A stretch of 64,000 nt of DNA, taken from contig NZ_JADNQW010000005.1 of the NCBI RefSeq assembly GCF_015709455.1, positions 1,984,001 through 2,048,000 on the forward strand. The letters are read 5' to 3'. Below the pieces are notes generated by a model. That model was given only the letters and a program-made list of their open reading frames with translations, did not search any database and was not told the DNA's origin. This DNA comes from Methylosinus sp. H3A. Lineage in GTDB: Bacteria > Pseudomonadota > Alphaproteobacteria > Rhizobiales > Beijerinckiaceae. Below, one piece after another: positions 45,864-54,430 of the stretch (its first letter is position 1; every line of letters starts with the position of its first letter). Made by a program: the position numbers and the translations under genes.

Positions 45864-45906
45864 TCTAGAGTCATTCCGGTTCGATCTGAACCGGAATGAC
45901 TCTAGA
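45864..45906. repeat. 19-bp perfect palindrome with two GANTC sites
   Basis: TCTAGAGTCATTCCGGTTC, loop GATCT, then its exact complement GAACCGGAATGACTCTAGA. It covers the stop codon of the next minus-strand gene, and on that strand a T-rich stretch (TTTCCTTGTT) follows, so it may terminate transcription. GAGTC and GACTC are CcrM methylation sites. A one-armed relative (CTAGAGTCATTCCG) is at 14817-14830. Confidence 0.85.
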
Positions 45907-46336
45907 ATTTGCGGCCCGGCGGCGCGGGAGCGCATTTCAGCACGGCGATGACGCCGGCATCGTCATATTTCAGCGTGCCCGCGGCTATGTCGAGCAGGTT
46001 GCGAATATGCTGGTCGCGGCATTTGCCGCTCGCGGCGACGCAGACGCGGTCCTGTCCGAAGCTCACCGCATCCTTGTCGACGTTGACCGCATAAGTGACC
46101 TTTTGCGTCTCGCTGGAGCCGCTCGCGCCGGAGACATAGGAATCGCCGTCGCGATATTCCTCGGCGACCCCGTCTCCCCAAATGAGCTGCACGAAGCGCC
46201 GGCCGGTGTCGATGTCGAGCGCGACCGTCTGACGGGTCCGCCCGCAATCGAGATGAATTTCCGTAGCGCCCGCCGCCGGCGCGCGCGCTGCGAGAAAGAG
46301 CGAGGCGGCCGCGAAGGCGCAAAATCTGGCGTTCAT
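45902..46336 (-). CDS. Exported protein of unknown function
   Basis: A 144-residue protein from the ATG at 46336, with a signal peptide (about 1-22) and a beta-rich mature part: IHLDCGRTRQTVALDIDTGR, VQLIWGDGVAEEYRDG and DRVCVAASGKCRDQ. Four cysteines could form two disulfides. I do not recognise the family. A cryptic protein of similar size is common in this order. The palindrome at 45864 covers its stop codon. Confidence 0.7.
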   Translation of the reverse strand: MNARFCAFAAASLFLAARAPAAGATEIHLDCGRTRQTVALDIDTGRRFVQLIWGDGVAEEYRDGDSYVSGASGSSETQKVTYAVNVDKDAVSFGQDRVCVAASGKCRDQHIRNLLDIAAGTLKYDDAGVIAVLKCAPAPPGRKF

Positions 46337-46382
46337 TCGATCATTCCGAAATGCGCGCGGATGGGACGGGTGAGCGGTTTCG

Positions 46383-46562
46383 TCAATTTCTCGGCAGGGA
46401 GGCGCGTATTTCGTCGCAGGCGCGCAGCTGCGCCTCGGTCGCGGACCAGTAGGAAATCTCGCACAGCGCTTGATATCGGCTGGCCACGAATAGCGACCAC
46501 AGGAAATATCCGAGCCCGGCGACGCCCAGTGCGAGCAGAATATTGCGACCATAAGTGTTCAT
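46383..46562 (-). CDS. Small single-pass membrane protein
   Basis: A 59-residue protein. Residues 7-26 form one membrane helix (NILLALGVAGLGYFLWSLFV) and the remainder is a short soluble tail with two cysteines (LCEISYW and RACDEIR). GGAAGG precedes the ATG at 46562. Function unknown; same strand as the exported protein downstream, 46 bp away. Confidence 0.65.
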   Translation of the reverse strand: MNTYGRNILLALGVAGLGYFLWSLFVASRYQALCEISYWSATEAQLRACDEIRASLPRN

Positions 46563-46648
46563 GGGCGGCCTTCCGCGCTGATGCGGCGTGACGCCGGCCG
46601 CTCGCTCATCCTCGCGCGGGCCCATGTCCGGGTCAAGCGCGCCACGCC

Positions 46649-47797
46649 TCAGTCCAAAGTCTGGCGGAAGCGCATCACCGCGACGCTCATCGCCACCAGG
46701 GTGAAGACGCCGAGCGCCAGAGTGTCGGCGGTCAAATCACTGAAGCTCGAGCCTTTCAGCATGATCGAGCGCACGATGCGCAGATAATGGGTGAGCGGCA
46801 GCGCCTCGCCGACATATTGCGCCCATTGCGGCATGCCGCGGAAGGGGAAGAAGAAGCCCGAGAGCAGCATATTGGGCAGGAAGAAGAAGAAGGTCATCTG
46901 GATCGCCTGCAATTGATTGATGGCGATCGTCGAGAATGTGTAGCCGACCGAGAGATTGGCGGTGATGAACAAAAGCGTCAGCGGGCCGAGCACGAAAAGC
47001 GAGCCGACGATCGGCACGCCGAACAGCATTGTCGCGACGACGAGGATGATGCCCATCTGCACGCCGCCGACGACGACATAAGGCGCGATCTTGCCGAGCA
47101 TGATCTCGGTCGGCCGCACCGGCATGGCGAGCAGCGACTCCATCGTGCCGCGCTCGATCTCGCGCGTCACCGACAGCGCGGTGTAGATCAGCATGGTCAT
47201 TGTGAGAATCGTGCCGACGAGGCCGGGCACGATATTGCGCCGCGTCTCGCCTGCGGCGTTATAGCGCCGATGCACGCGCACCTCGAAGGGCGCCGGCCCT
47301 TGCGCGAGCCGCGCGAGCGGACCCGTCAGCTCACGGTCGAGCGCGCTCGACGCCGCCGCCGTCACCGCCGAGACGGCGCCGCCGGTCGCGGTCGGATCGG
47401 TGGCGTCGGCGACCAGCAGCAGCGGCGGCTTCTCGCCGCGGATCACGCGCCGGCCGAAGTCGGGCGGAATCTCGATGACGAATTGCACGCGATTCGAAAG
47501 GATCAGCTTCTCCGCATCCGTTTCATCCGTGGCGGCGGCGATGATGTCGAAATAATCGGTCGCGCGCAGCGCGGCGATGAAAGAGCGCGCCAGCGGCCCG
47601 TCGTCCTGCACCAGCAGCGCCGTGGCGAGATGCTTGGGATCGGCGTTGATGGCGTAGCCGAAGAGCAAAAGCTGAATGAGCGGAATGCCGACGATCATCG
47701 CCAGCGTCACGCGATCGCGGCGCAGCTGGATCAGCTCCTTCACGAACATCGCATAGAGACGCCCGAGCGAGGCGCGCGCCTGCGGCGTCCACATCAT
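46649..47797 (-). CDS. ABC-2 type export permease (YhhJ/YbhR-like)
   Basis: A 382-residue permease: first membrane helix at about 31-51, a large extracytoplasmic region (about 55-205), then five helices (about 205-380), with RREIERGTMESLL-type ABC-2 segment (SVTREIERGTMESLLAMPVR). It is the third gene of an export operon with the HlyD-like adaptor and the ATPase. Its ATG overlaps the ATPase stop (ATGA). Substrate unknown; similar systems expel drugs or lipids. Confidence 0.9.
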   Translation of the reverse strand: MMWTPQARASLGRLYAMFVKELIQLRRDRVTLAMIVGIPLIQLLLFGYAINADPKHLATALLVQDDGPLARSFIAALRATDYFDIIAAATDETDAEKLILSNRVQFVIEIPPDFGRRVIRGEKPPLLLVADATDPTATGGAVSAVTAAASSALDRELTGPLARLAQGPAPFEVRVHRRYNAAGETRRNIVPGLVGTILTMTMLIYTALSVTREIERGTMESLLAMPVRPTEIMLGKIAPYVVVGGVQMGIILVVATMLFGVPIVGSLFVLGPLTLLFITANLSVGYTFSTIAINQLQAIQMTFFFFLPNMLLSGFFFPFRGMPQWAQYVGEALPLTHYLRIVRSIMLKGSSFSDLTADTLALGVFTLVAMSVAVMRFRQTLD

Positions 47798-48723
47798 CGT
47801 CGCGCCTCTATATGCGTCATGAGATCGATGAACACATCCTCGAGCGAGGGCTCGCCGCGCGTCCACTGCTGCGGCGCGCTCTCGCCGAACTCGCGCACGA
47901 TCTCGGCGAGGCGCGCCGCGTCGCGGCCGGCGACGTGCAGCGCCATGCCGAAGGGCGCGACCATATCGACGCCCTTCGTCGCTTTCAGCTGCGCGGCGAG
48001 CGCGCCGAGATCGGGGCCGGTGACGACGTAAGTGGAGAGGCCCGAGCGGGCGACGATCTCGGCGATCGTCCCCTGCGCCAAAAGGCGTCCGTCGGCGATA
48101 TAGGCGATCTCGTGGCAGCGCTCGGCCTCGTCCATGTAATGGGTGGAGACGAGCACGGTGAGACCTTGCGCCGCGAGTGAATGAATCTCGTCCCAAAAGT
48201 CGCGCCGCGCTTTCGGATCGACGCCCGCGGTCGGCTCGTCGAGCAGCAGCAGAGCAGGGCCGGGCAATATGCAGGCCGCGAGAGCGAGCCGCTGCTTCCA
48301 GCCGCCGGAGAGCTCTCCGGCGAGCTGCTCGGCGCGCTTCTCCAACCCTAAGCGAATGATCGCCTCGCGAGCCGCCTCGACGGGCCGCGCGAGGCCATAG
48401 ATGCGCGCGACGAATTCCAGATTCTCGCGGATCGAGAGATCGCCATAGAGAGAGAAACGCTGCGTCATATATCCGACTTGGCGCTTGATCTCGTTCTGCT
48501 GCGTGCGAATGTCGTAGCCGAGACAGGAGCCGCGGCCGGAATCGGGCGTCAGCAGGCCGCAGAGCATGCGGATCGTCGTCGTCTTGCCGCTGCCATTGGG
48601 GCCGAGGAAGCCGTGAATGCGGCCGCGCTCGACGCGCATGGTGAGATTGTCGACGACCTTGCGGCCGCCGAAGGATTTGGTCAGTCCTTCGGCCTCTATG
48701 GCGATCTCGTGAGCGGCGCTCAC
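47794..48723 (-). CDS. ABC transporter ATP-binding protein
   Basis: A 309-residue ATPase: Walker A GPNGSGKTT (41-49), Q-loop YMTQRF (85-90), signature LSGGWKQRL (138-146) and Walker B LLLLDEPTAGVDP (158-170), with a helical C-terminal extension as in YbhF/YhiH-type drug exporters. The GTG at 48723 overlaps the HlyD stop (GTGA), tying it to the adaptor gene. Only one ATPase domain and one permease are present in the operon. Confidence 0.94.
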   Translation of the reverse strand: MSAAHEIAIEAEGLTKSFGGRKVVDNLTMRVERGRIHGFLGPNGSGKTTTIRMLCGLLTPDSGRGSCLGYDIRTQQNEIKRQVGYMTQRFSLYGDLSIRENLEFVARIYGLARPVEAAREAIIRLGLEKRAEQLAGELSGGWKQRLALAACILPGPALLLLDEPTAGVDPKARRDFWDEIHSLAAQGLTVLVSTHYMDEAERCHEIAYIADGRLLAQGTIAEIVARSGLSTYVVTGPDLGALAAQLKATKGVDMVAPFGMALHVAGRDAARLAEIVREFGESAPQQWTRGEPSLEDVFIDLMTHIEARR

Positions 48724-49700
48724 GGCCCCGCGCTCTCGACCGCAAGGCGCACACGGACCGGTAGACCGAGCGGCAGCAGCCGCGCCTTCTCCTCGAGCCG
48801 CGCCTCCACTTTGAAGACGAGCTTGGCGCGCTCCTGATCGCTGAAGATCACCGGCGGCGTATATTCCTCGCGTTGCGCGATGAAGCTGATGCGGCCCCAG
48901 AGCCCCTTGTCGCAGCCGTCGCATTCGACGGCGACGCGCGCGCCGAGCCGCGCCTCGACGAGCCGCGCCTGCGGAACATAGAAGCGCACTTTGCGATTCT
49001 CCGGGGGCAACAGGGAGAGCGCCGGCTGGCCGGCGACGACCATCTCGCCGGCGCGGAAGAAAATATCCTGCACCACGCCCGCCGCCGGCGCGACGACCTT
49101 TTGTCGCGCGATGCGCGTGTCGAGCTGCTCGATCTGCGTACGCGCCATGACGATCGCCGATTGCGCGGCCTCGATCTCCTGATTGCGGCTCGGCATGCGC
49201 GCGACCTCGATCTGGCGCTCCGCCTCGGCGAGCGTGGCCTTGTCGCGGTCCCGCGCCATCACCGCCTGATCGAGCGCCGATCTCGGCGCATTGCCATGCG
49301 AAGTGAGAATGCGCTTGCGCTCATATTCGGCGGCCGAGAGCGCGAGCGCGGCGCGGGCGCGCTCGACGCCGGCCTGCAGCACGGCGATCTGCTGCGGACG
49401 GTTCATGGAGGCGCGCAGGTTTTCGAGCTGCGCCTGCATTTGCGCGAGCCGCGCGGCGGCCTCGGCGCGCTGACGATCGAGCACGGGAGTGGCCATGGAG
49501 AAGAGCGGCTCGCCCTCCGCCACCGCTCTGCCGGCCTCGACGTCGAGCCGGGCGAGACGCTCGCCTTCCACGGGGCCGATATAGAGAAGCTCGCCCTCGA
49601 CATAGCCGAGGAAGGCGCCGGAGCCGTAGGCGTCGCTGCGCAGGCGCCAGAGGCCGAGCGCGAGGGGGATCAGCAAGACGAGCAGGAGCCAGCGTCGCAT
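48720..49700 (-). CDS. HlyD-family periplasmic adaptor
   Basis: A 326-residue membrane-fusion protein: anchor at 4-19, lipoyl half-motif (GYVEGELLYIGPVEGERLAR), a long coiled coil (about 75-195), second lipoyl half (KVVAPAAGVVQDIFFRAGEMV) and a beta-barrel. It links the inner-membrane ABC exporter to an outer-membrane channel, not encoded here. First gene of the three-gene operon. Confidence 0.92.
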   Translation of the reverse strand: MRRWLLLVLLIPLALGLWRLRSDAYGSGAFLGYVEGELLYIGPVEGERLARLDVEAGRAVAEGEPLFSMATPVLDRQRAEAAARLAQMQAQLENLRASMNRPQQIAVLQAGVERARAALALSAAEYERKRILTSHGNAPRSALDQAVMARDRDKATLAEAERQIEVARMPSRNQEIEAAQSAIVMARTQIEQLDTRIARQKVVAPAAGVVQDIFFRAGEMVVAGQPALSLLPPENRKVRFYVPQARLVEARLGARVAVECDGCDKGLWGRISFIAQREEYTPPVIFSDQERAKLVFKVEARLEEKARLLPLGLPVRVRLAVESAGP

Positions 49701-49853
49701 TTCCGTCCTCGCAACAGCGGACGGAGCGGGCCGGCGCGCCCGATACGCTCGATCCGAACTTCCCCCGAGGTCAGGCTGTTAAGTCGCGCCGGTGACGCGG
49801 TCAAGACCCTGCTCTGGGGCGAGCTGTCGCAAGGGGATGGTCGGCGAGGGGAG

Positions 49854-50141
49854 TTATTGCGCAGCGTCGAGCTGCGGCCGCAGCGGGATCAGCGCCACCA
49901 TGAACTGCGACAGTTCCGTGGAAATTTCCGGATCGCGCTTCAGATCGACGAGGCTGCGCGGCGCGGGGATCGGCTGGCCGTGCTCGAGCGCCACATCCAC
50001 CCAGAGCGTCAGCGCCTCGGCGGCGTTGGCCATCGCCTCGTCGAGACTATCGCCCGCGGAGACGCAGCCGGGCAGATCGGGAAACCAGACGCCGACCGCC
50101 TTTCCCTCTTCCTCTTCGACAATGGCGATGTAATGGTTCAT
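49854..50141 (-). CDS. HicB-family antitoxin-like protein, orphan
   Basis: A 95-residue protein with the HicB core: HYIAIVEEEEGKAVGVWFPD, LPGCVSAGDSLDEAMANAAE and ALTLWVDVALEHGQPIPAP. There is no clear C-terminal DNA-binding domain. No HicA-like partner can be found in the short gaps on either side, so it appears to be an orphan or has another role. Confidence 0.82.
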   Translation of the reverse strand: MNHYIAIVEEEEGKAVGVWFPDLPGCVSAGDSLDEAMANAAEALTLWVDVALEHGQPIPAPRSLVDLKRDPEISTELSQFMVALIPLRPQLDAAQ

Positions 50142-50230
50142 CGAACTCGTTCAGTCTCTGGGCGCCAGAGCGATTAATTTGAAGGGAGCGGGGCGGCCGC
50201 AGGGAGGAGACGGCCGCCCCGGCCGGACGC

Positions 50231-51748
50231 TCAGAAGAAGCCGAGCTTGTCCGGGCTATAGCTGACCAGCAGATTCTTCGTCTGCTGATAGTGATCCAAC
50301 ATCATGCGATGATTCTCGCGGCCGACGCCCGATTGCTTGTAGCCGCCGAAGGCGGCATGGGCCGGATAGGCGTGATAGCAATTGGTCCACACGCGTCCCG
50401 CCTGCACTGCGCGGCCGACGCGATAGGCGCGGTTGATGTCGCGCGTCCACACGCCGGCGCCGAGGCCGAAGATCGTGTCATTGGCGATCGCGACCGCCTC
50501 TTCATCCGTGTCGAAGACGGTCACCGATACGACGGGCCCGAAGATTTCCTCCTGGAACACGCGCATCTTATTATTGCCGGTGAGCACTGTGGGCTTCACA
50601 TAATAGCCGCCTGAGAGATCGCCGCCGAGCTCGGCGCGTCCGCCGCCGATCAAAATTTCCGCGCCCTCCTTCTGGCCGATGTCGAAATAGCCGAGGATCT
50701 TCTCCATCTGCTCCTTGGAGGCCTGCGCGCCGATCATCGTGCGCTTGTCGAGCGGATCGCCCTGCACGATGGCGCCGACGCGTTTCACCGCTTTCTCGAT
50801 GAATTTGTCATAGATGCTCCGCTGCACCAGCGCGCGGCTCGGGCAGGTGCAGACCTCGCCCTGATTGAGCGCGAACATCGCAAAACCTTCGAGCGCTTTG
50901 TCGAGGAAAGCGTCGTCCTCGGCCGCCACATCGGCGAAGAATATGTTGGGCGATTTGCCGCCGAGCTCCAATGTCACGGGGATGAGATTGCGCGCGGCAT
51001 ATTCGCCGATGAGCCGTCCCGTGCTGGTCTCGCCGGTGAAGGCGATTTTGGCGATGCGCGTCGAGGAGGCGAGCGGCTTGCCGGCCTCGAGGCCGAAGCC
51101 GTTGACGATATTGACGACGCCGGCCGGCAAGACATCGCCGACGATCTCCGCCCATACGAGAATGGAGGCGGGCGTCTGCTCGGCGGGCTTCAGCACGACG
51201 CAATTGCCGGCGGCGAGCGCGGGGGCGAGCTTCCATGCCGCCATCAGCAATGGAAAATTCCACGGGATGATCTGGCCGACCACGCCGAGCGGCTCGTGAA
51301 AATGATAGGCGACCGTGTCGTGATCGAGCTCCGATATGCCGCCCTCCTGCGCGCGGATCACCGAAGCGAAATAGCGGAAATGATCGATGGCGAGCGGAAT
51401 GTCGGCGGCGAGCGTCTCGCGGATCGGCTTGCCATTGTCCCAGCTCTCGGCTTCCGCGAGCGCGTCGAGATTTTGCTCCATGCGATCGGCGACGGCGTTG
51501 AGAATGCGCGAGCGTTCGCCGACGCTCATGCGGCCCCAGGCGTCCTTGGCGGCGTGGGCCGCGTCGAGCGCGATCTCGATGTCGGATTCGTCGGAGCGCG
51601 GAACCTCGCAGAGAATTTGTCCATTGACCGGCGTCGCATTCTCGAAATAGCGGCCGGCGCGCGGGGCGATCCAGCGGCCGCCGATGAAATTCTCATAGCG
51701 CACCTTGAACTTCGGTGTGGCGGAACGGAGGAATTCGGGCCTCGTCAT
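50231..51748 (-). CDS. NAD-dependent aldehyde dehydrogenase (AcoD/ExaC/AldB type)
   Basis: A 505-residue aldehyde dehydrogenase. Catalytic Glu261 is in [12 protein letters not shown] and nucleophile Cys300 in GEVCTCPSR, the latter typical of the AcoD/ExaC/AldB group, which oxidises acetaldehyde. [20 protein letters not shown] and [12 protein letters not shown] complete the family pattern. A palindrome 106 bp upstream (51854-51873) and an AcoR-like gene 1.3 kb away suggest control by that regulator. AGGGG precedes the ATG. Confidence 0.94.
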   Translation of the reverse strand: MTRPEFLRSATPKFKVRYENFIGGRWIAPRAGRYFENATPVNGQILCEVPRSDESDIEIALDAAHAAKDAWGRMSVGERSRILNAVADRMEQNLDALAEAESWDNGKPIRETLAADIPLAIDHFRYFASVIRAQEGGISELDHDTVAYHFHEPLGVVGQIIPWNFPLLMAAWKLAPALAAGNCVVLKPAEQTPASILVWAEIVGDVLPAGVVNIVNGFGLEAGKPLASSTRIAKIAFTGETSTGRLIGEYAARNLIPVTLELGGKSPNIFFADVAAEDDAFLDKALEGFAMFALNQGEVCTCPSRALVQRSIYDKFIEKAVKRVGAIVQGDPLDKRTMIGAQASKEQMEKILGYFDIGQKEGAEILIGGGRAELGGDLSGGYYVKPTVLTGNNKMRVFQEEIFGPVVSVTVFDTDEEAVAIANDTIFGLGAGVWTRDINRAYRVGRAVQAGRVWTNCYHAYPAHAAFGGYKQSGVGRENHRMMLDHYQQTKNLLVSYSPDKLGFF

Positions 51749-52131
51749 GACGTTTCCCCTTGTCTTGTCGAAACGCGCCTTTGCGGCGTCGGGGGAGATC
51801 ATCCGCCCGCGCGCCGGGCCGCGCCAGAGGGGGAACGCATGAGCGAGCGCAAGGTGTCGCAGATTTGCGACACTCGGCGGCGGACCTGATGTCCCAGCGA
51901 CAACTCTGGTGCGAATGGCGCGCCGCCGAGCGCGAAGCCGCGCCGTCACCCCACAAAAATTCACATTGTTTTGGTTAGCTCTTCGTCTCTCGACGAGGCT
52001 GCTGGCGGAGGCGTCTTCGAAAAACTCCCACATCGAGCCGGGAATTTCCCGAAACGGCCGAACCTCGTCTGCGAGTCATTCTGGAAAATGCCGAATGAGA
52101 TTTCATCGACGAAATTCATGAGGAGCCGACC
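51749..52131. other. Divergent intergenic region, ALDH and cassette gene
   Basis: A 383-bp gap. It contains the palindrome at 51854-51873, another smaller one, CGGGAA-T-TTCCCG (52039-52051), and a turn to A/T-richer DNA from about 51950 that continues into the cassette. No sigma-54 (-24/-12) pair with correct spacing was seen ahead of the dehydrogenase. No gene was recognised. Confidence 0.4.
51854..51873. promoter_or_regulatory. Operator-like palindrome upstream of the aldehyde dehydrogenase
   Basis: GTGTCGCA, spacer GATT, TGCGACAC: a perfect 8-bp dyad 106 bp before the dehydrogenase start. The form suits a dimeric Fis-type helix-turn-helix such as the AcoR-like protein encoded at 53056. 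No second copy was found near that gene. Confidence 0.6.
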
Positions 52132-52857
52132 ATGCCGTTAAATCCAGGCGAAGCCGCAAGGTTGCGGAATCTGTGCAATTTGTTTTTGATCGACGCAGCT
52201 TTCACGGAGGACAATCCTCCGGCCGCATTGTCCGTGATGACATGCCTTTATTCCATGCCCGTCATCGATGACCATTTCGAGCGCCGCCGCTTCGGCAATC
52301 AGATTTTACAGAGCGCCCACGCTCACTTTGCGCCGTCGGATGGGCCGAAGTCGTCCCAGTTTCTCGCGCGCATATCCGGCCGAGTGATCGAAATTCAAGA
52401 GTTCCGTTCCTGGTATGCGGAAATGGCGCGATCCCCCGAAGAACTCATTCGCCTGTATCAGAACATGCAACGCGTCGTCACGGCGCTGAAGTTCATCGGG
52501 GTCGGCGCGGGGTCGGGCGCGATCGCCGCCGGAATGAAAGAGGCGCTCAAGGCCAAAGGAGCAACCGAGATGGCCAAAGCCGGGGCCAAGACGACCTTGA
52601 GTCGCCTGTCTGGAAAAGGCGCGATATTCGAGGGCGTCGAGGCTCGCTACGGTAAGCTTCCCGTGGGAGGCGGCATAGCGCTGCTCCTGATCATCACCGC
52701 AGCTACGGCATTGTATCTTTCGCTGCAGGAGGAGATGCGCAAGATAAAGATTATAATATTGGACAAATTTCAGAATGGACAAATCAGCAATGAGATTTTT
52801 GCGAAGGCGTTCACTGAAATAGATCCGAATAGCGTCAAAAAATACTGGGAGATGTGA
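52132..52857 (+). CDS. Unknown membrane protein of an A/T-rich cassette
   Basis: A 241-residue protein of unknown family. Residues 1-115 are soluble and helical (LRNLCNLFLIDAAFTEDNPP early on). A Gly-rich hydrophobic stretch (FIGVGAGSGAIAAG, 121-134) is followed by a Lys-rich amphipathic helix and one clear membrane segment (GGGIALLLIITAATALYLSL, 179-198), then a charged C-terminal tail (about 199-241). GAGGAG precedes the ATG. A/T-rich codons set it apart from its neighbours. The next gene starts within one base of its stop. Confidence 0.75.
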   Translation: MPLNPGEAARLRNLCNLFLIDAAFTEDNPPAALSVMTCLYSMPVIDDHFERRRFGNQILQSAHAHFAPSDGPKSSQFLARISGRVIEIQEFRSWYAEMARSPEELIRLYQNMQRVVTALKFIGVGAGSGAIAAGMKEALKAKGATEMAKAGAKTTLSRLSGKGAIFEGVEARYGKLPVGGGIALLLIITAATALYLSLQEEMRKIKIIILDKFQNGQISNEIFAKAFTEIDPNSVKKYWEM

Positions 52858-52858
52858 T

Positions 52859-53041
52859 TTGAAAAAATTAGAAGTCAGCCATAGCACGTTCTATCTGTGC
52901 GCAACGGCGTTGAATTTTATCTCATGGGTGCTTCTGTCCGTGTTTACCGACATATCGCTTTTTGTGCTGTTCTTGCCTGTCTTTATTTTCTTTTATGTGC
53001 TCGTCCGACTCTGCGCGCTTTATGTATTCGATATAAAATAG
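52859..53041 (+). CDS. Small two-helix membrane protein, partner of 52132
   Basis: A 60-residue protein beginning with TTG at 52859, one base after the preceding stop, with GGGAGATG as ribosome site inside the end of the previous gene. Residues 9-29 and 32-56 are hydrophobic helices, the second rich in Phe, Val and Tyr. Composition is strongly A/T-rich. The tight coupling suggests it works with the protein before it, perhaps as an immunity or accessory subunit; this is inference. Confidence 0.6.
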   Translation: MKKLEVSHSTFYLCATALNFISWVLLSVFTDISLFVLFLPVFIFFYVLVRLCALYVFDIK

Positions 53042-53055
53042 AATTTCGACTCGGA

Positions 53056-54033
53056 TTACGACAATCCGAGTCGGCCGAGCTTACGGTGCAGCGTGGCGCG
53101 GCTCACGCCCAAGAGCCGCGCCGCCGCCGTCACATTGCCATTGGCGTGGGCGAGCGCGCGGCGGATGGCGCCGCGCTCGGCGTCTTCGAGCGCCGTCTTT
53201 TGCTGCTCGGCCTCCGCCTCGGCGGGGCCGGAGAGCAGATCGGCCGCCGCCAGCTGCGCGGCGATGCGGGAGTCGGTGACGCCGAGTTCGAGCCGCGCCG
53301 CCCGCGTCGCGCCGATGACGAGATCGTGGCGATCGACAGCGATCAGCGAGGCGGCGTTTCGATCCGCCTGGGGCGAGAGCAGAATTCGCGCCTCGGCGAA
53401 GGCGCGGCGGAAGTTCAGCGCCTCGATCGTCCGCGCGGCGTCGACGACCGCGACGGAGAGCAGATTGGTCAGGCCTTCGGCGAGAGTCTCGCGGCAGGAG
53501 GACACGTCGAGCGCGGCCGCGAGCCGGCCGAGATGGTCGTAGATCGGCGCGGCCGTGCAGCTCAGCCCAGTGTTGCGCGTGTGAAAATGCTGGTCGCGAT
53601 GGATCGTCAGAGCGCGCTCCTCGACGAGCGCGGCGCCTATGGCGTTGGTGCCTTGATGCGCCTCGCTCCAGAGCGCGCCGGGCCGCAGCCCCCGTGTGTC
53701 GAAGACGGAGGCGTCCGAGGCCGAGCCGCGCCGCTCCAGCGGCACGCCCTGCGCGTCGGCGAGCAGCACGCAGCAGCCCAGATCGCCGATCGCGGCGGCG
53801 AGTCGCTCCATGACGCCTTGCGCGACGCGGGCCAGCGGCTCCAGCCGCTCGCGCGCCGCCCGCAATTGCGTCTCGGTGAGAATGTCGGGCGCGCGGGCCG
53901 CCTCAGGGTCGAGCCCATGCAGCTCGACACAGCGCCGCCAGGAGGCGGCGACAGCCGATCGCGCCGGCGCGGCCTCGTCCGCGACGACCGAGCGCACGCG
54001 GTTCATGTGCGAATTGGCGATCTCTCCGCTCAT
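53056..54033 (-). CDS. AcoR-like regulator: GAF plus Fis-type helix-turn-helix, no AAA+ domain
   Basis: A 325-residue protein. N-terminal region about 20-60 (SWRRCVELHGLDPEAARAPD), a GAF-type sensor (about 70-220, with GTNAIGAALVEERALTIHRD and HFHTRNTGLSCTAAPIYDHL) and a C-terminal Fis-like helix-turn-helix (GNVTAAARLLGVSRATLHRK, about 293-312) are those of AcoR. The sigma-54-interacting AAA+ domain that should lie between them, with its Walker and GAFTGA motifs, is absent. It could not activate sigma-54 promoters and probably works by simple binding. GGAG precedes the ATG. Confidence 0.85.
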   Translation of the reverse strand: MSGEIANSHMNRVRSVVADEAAPARSAVAASWRRCVELHGLDPEAARAPDILTETQLRAARERLEPLARVAQGVMERLAAAIGDLGCCVLLADAQGVPLERRGSASDASVFDTRGLRPGALWSEAHQGTNAIGAALVEERALTIHRDQHFHTRNTGLSCTAAPIYDHLGRLAAALDVSSCRETLAEGLTNLLSVAVVDAARTIEALNFRRAFAEARILLSPQADRNAASLIAVDRHDLVIGATRAARLELGVTDSRIAAQLAAADLLSGPAEAEAEQQKTALEDAERGAIRRALAHANGNVTAAARLLGVSRATLHRKLGRLGLS

Positions 54034-54430
54034 GCGAAGCTCCTTCGGAAGCAGTGAATATAGAAGGAAAGCGCTTTTGGCGCACGCGTCTTCGCGTCGC
54101 GTGGCCGCACATTCGCGCCGGCGAGATTATGCGAAGGTTTTACGGAAATGTTTACTATATTCGGGCGTAATTCCCTCCCGAGGTCGGTGAAGCTCACGTT
54201 GATCGCCTTGGAGTCGAACGAAAGCGTTCGACTTGTCGAGCTCGCCAATACTTGCGCTAAAGCTACTTAGAGCGGACAAAAAACCGCCAAATTGTAACTT
54301 CAGTTTCTCGAAAATGCCCGGGATCGGAGAGATCAAACCTCGGTCCGGGCGCGTGTGGCGTAGTCGAGAGGCTTCGATAGAAGCGCTTCGACAGAGTGAG
54401 TAACGGAAGTCATTCCGAAAGTGGGGGTGG
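54034..54430. other. Intergenic region with a 9-bp palindrome
   Basis: A 397-bp gap between divergent genes. AGTCGAACG, loop AAAG, CGTTCGACT (54212-54233) is a perfect inverted repeat. The region is moderately A/T-rich and has no recognised gene. It may hold promoters for the AcoR-like gene and for the DUF2778 gene. Confidence 0.45.

Noticed and set aside
49701..49853. HicA toxin gene next to the HicB-like gene
   Set aside because: The gap is too short and no frame has HicA features.
51749..51853. Sigma-54 promoter ahead of the aldehyde dehydrogenase
   Set aside because: A TGGCGCGGCCCGGCGC stretch is present, but the GG to GC distance is off by one base, and the nearby regulator has no AAA+ domain.
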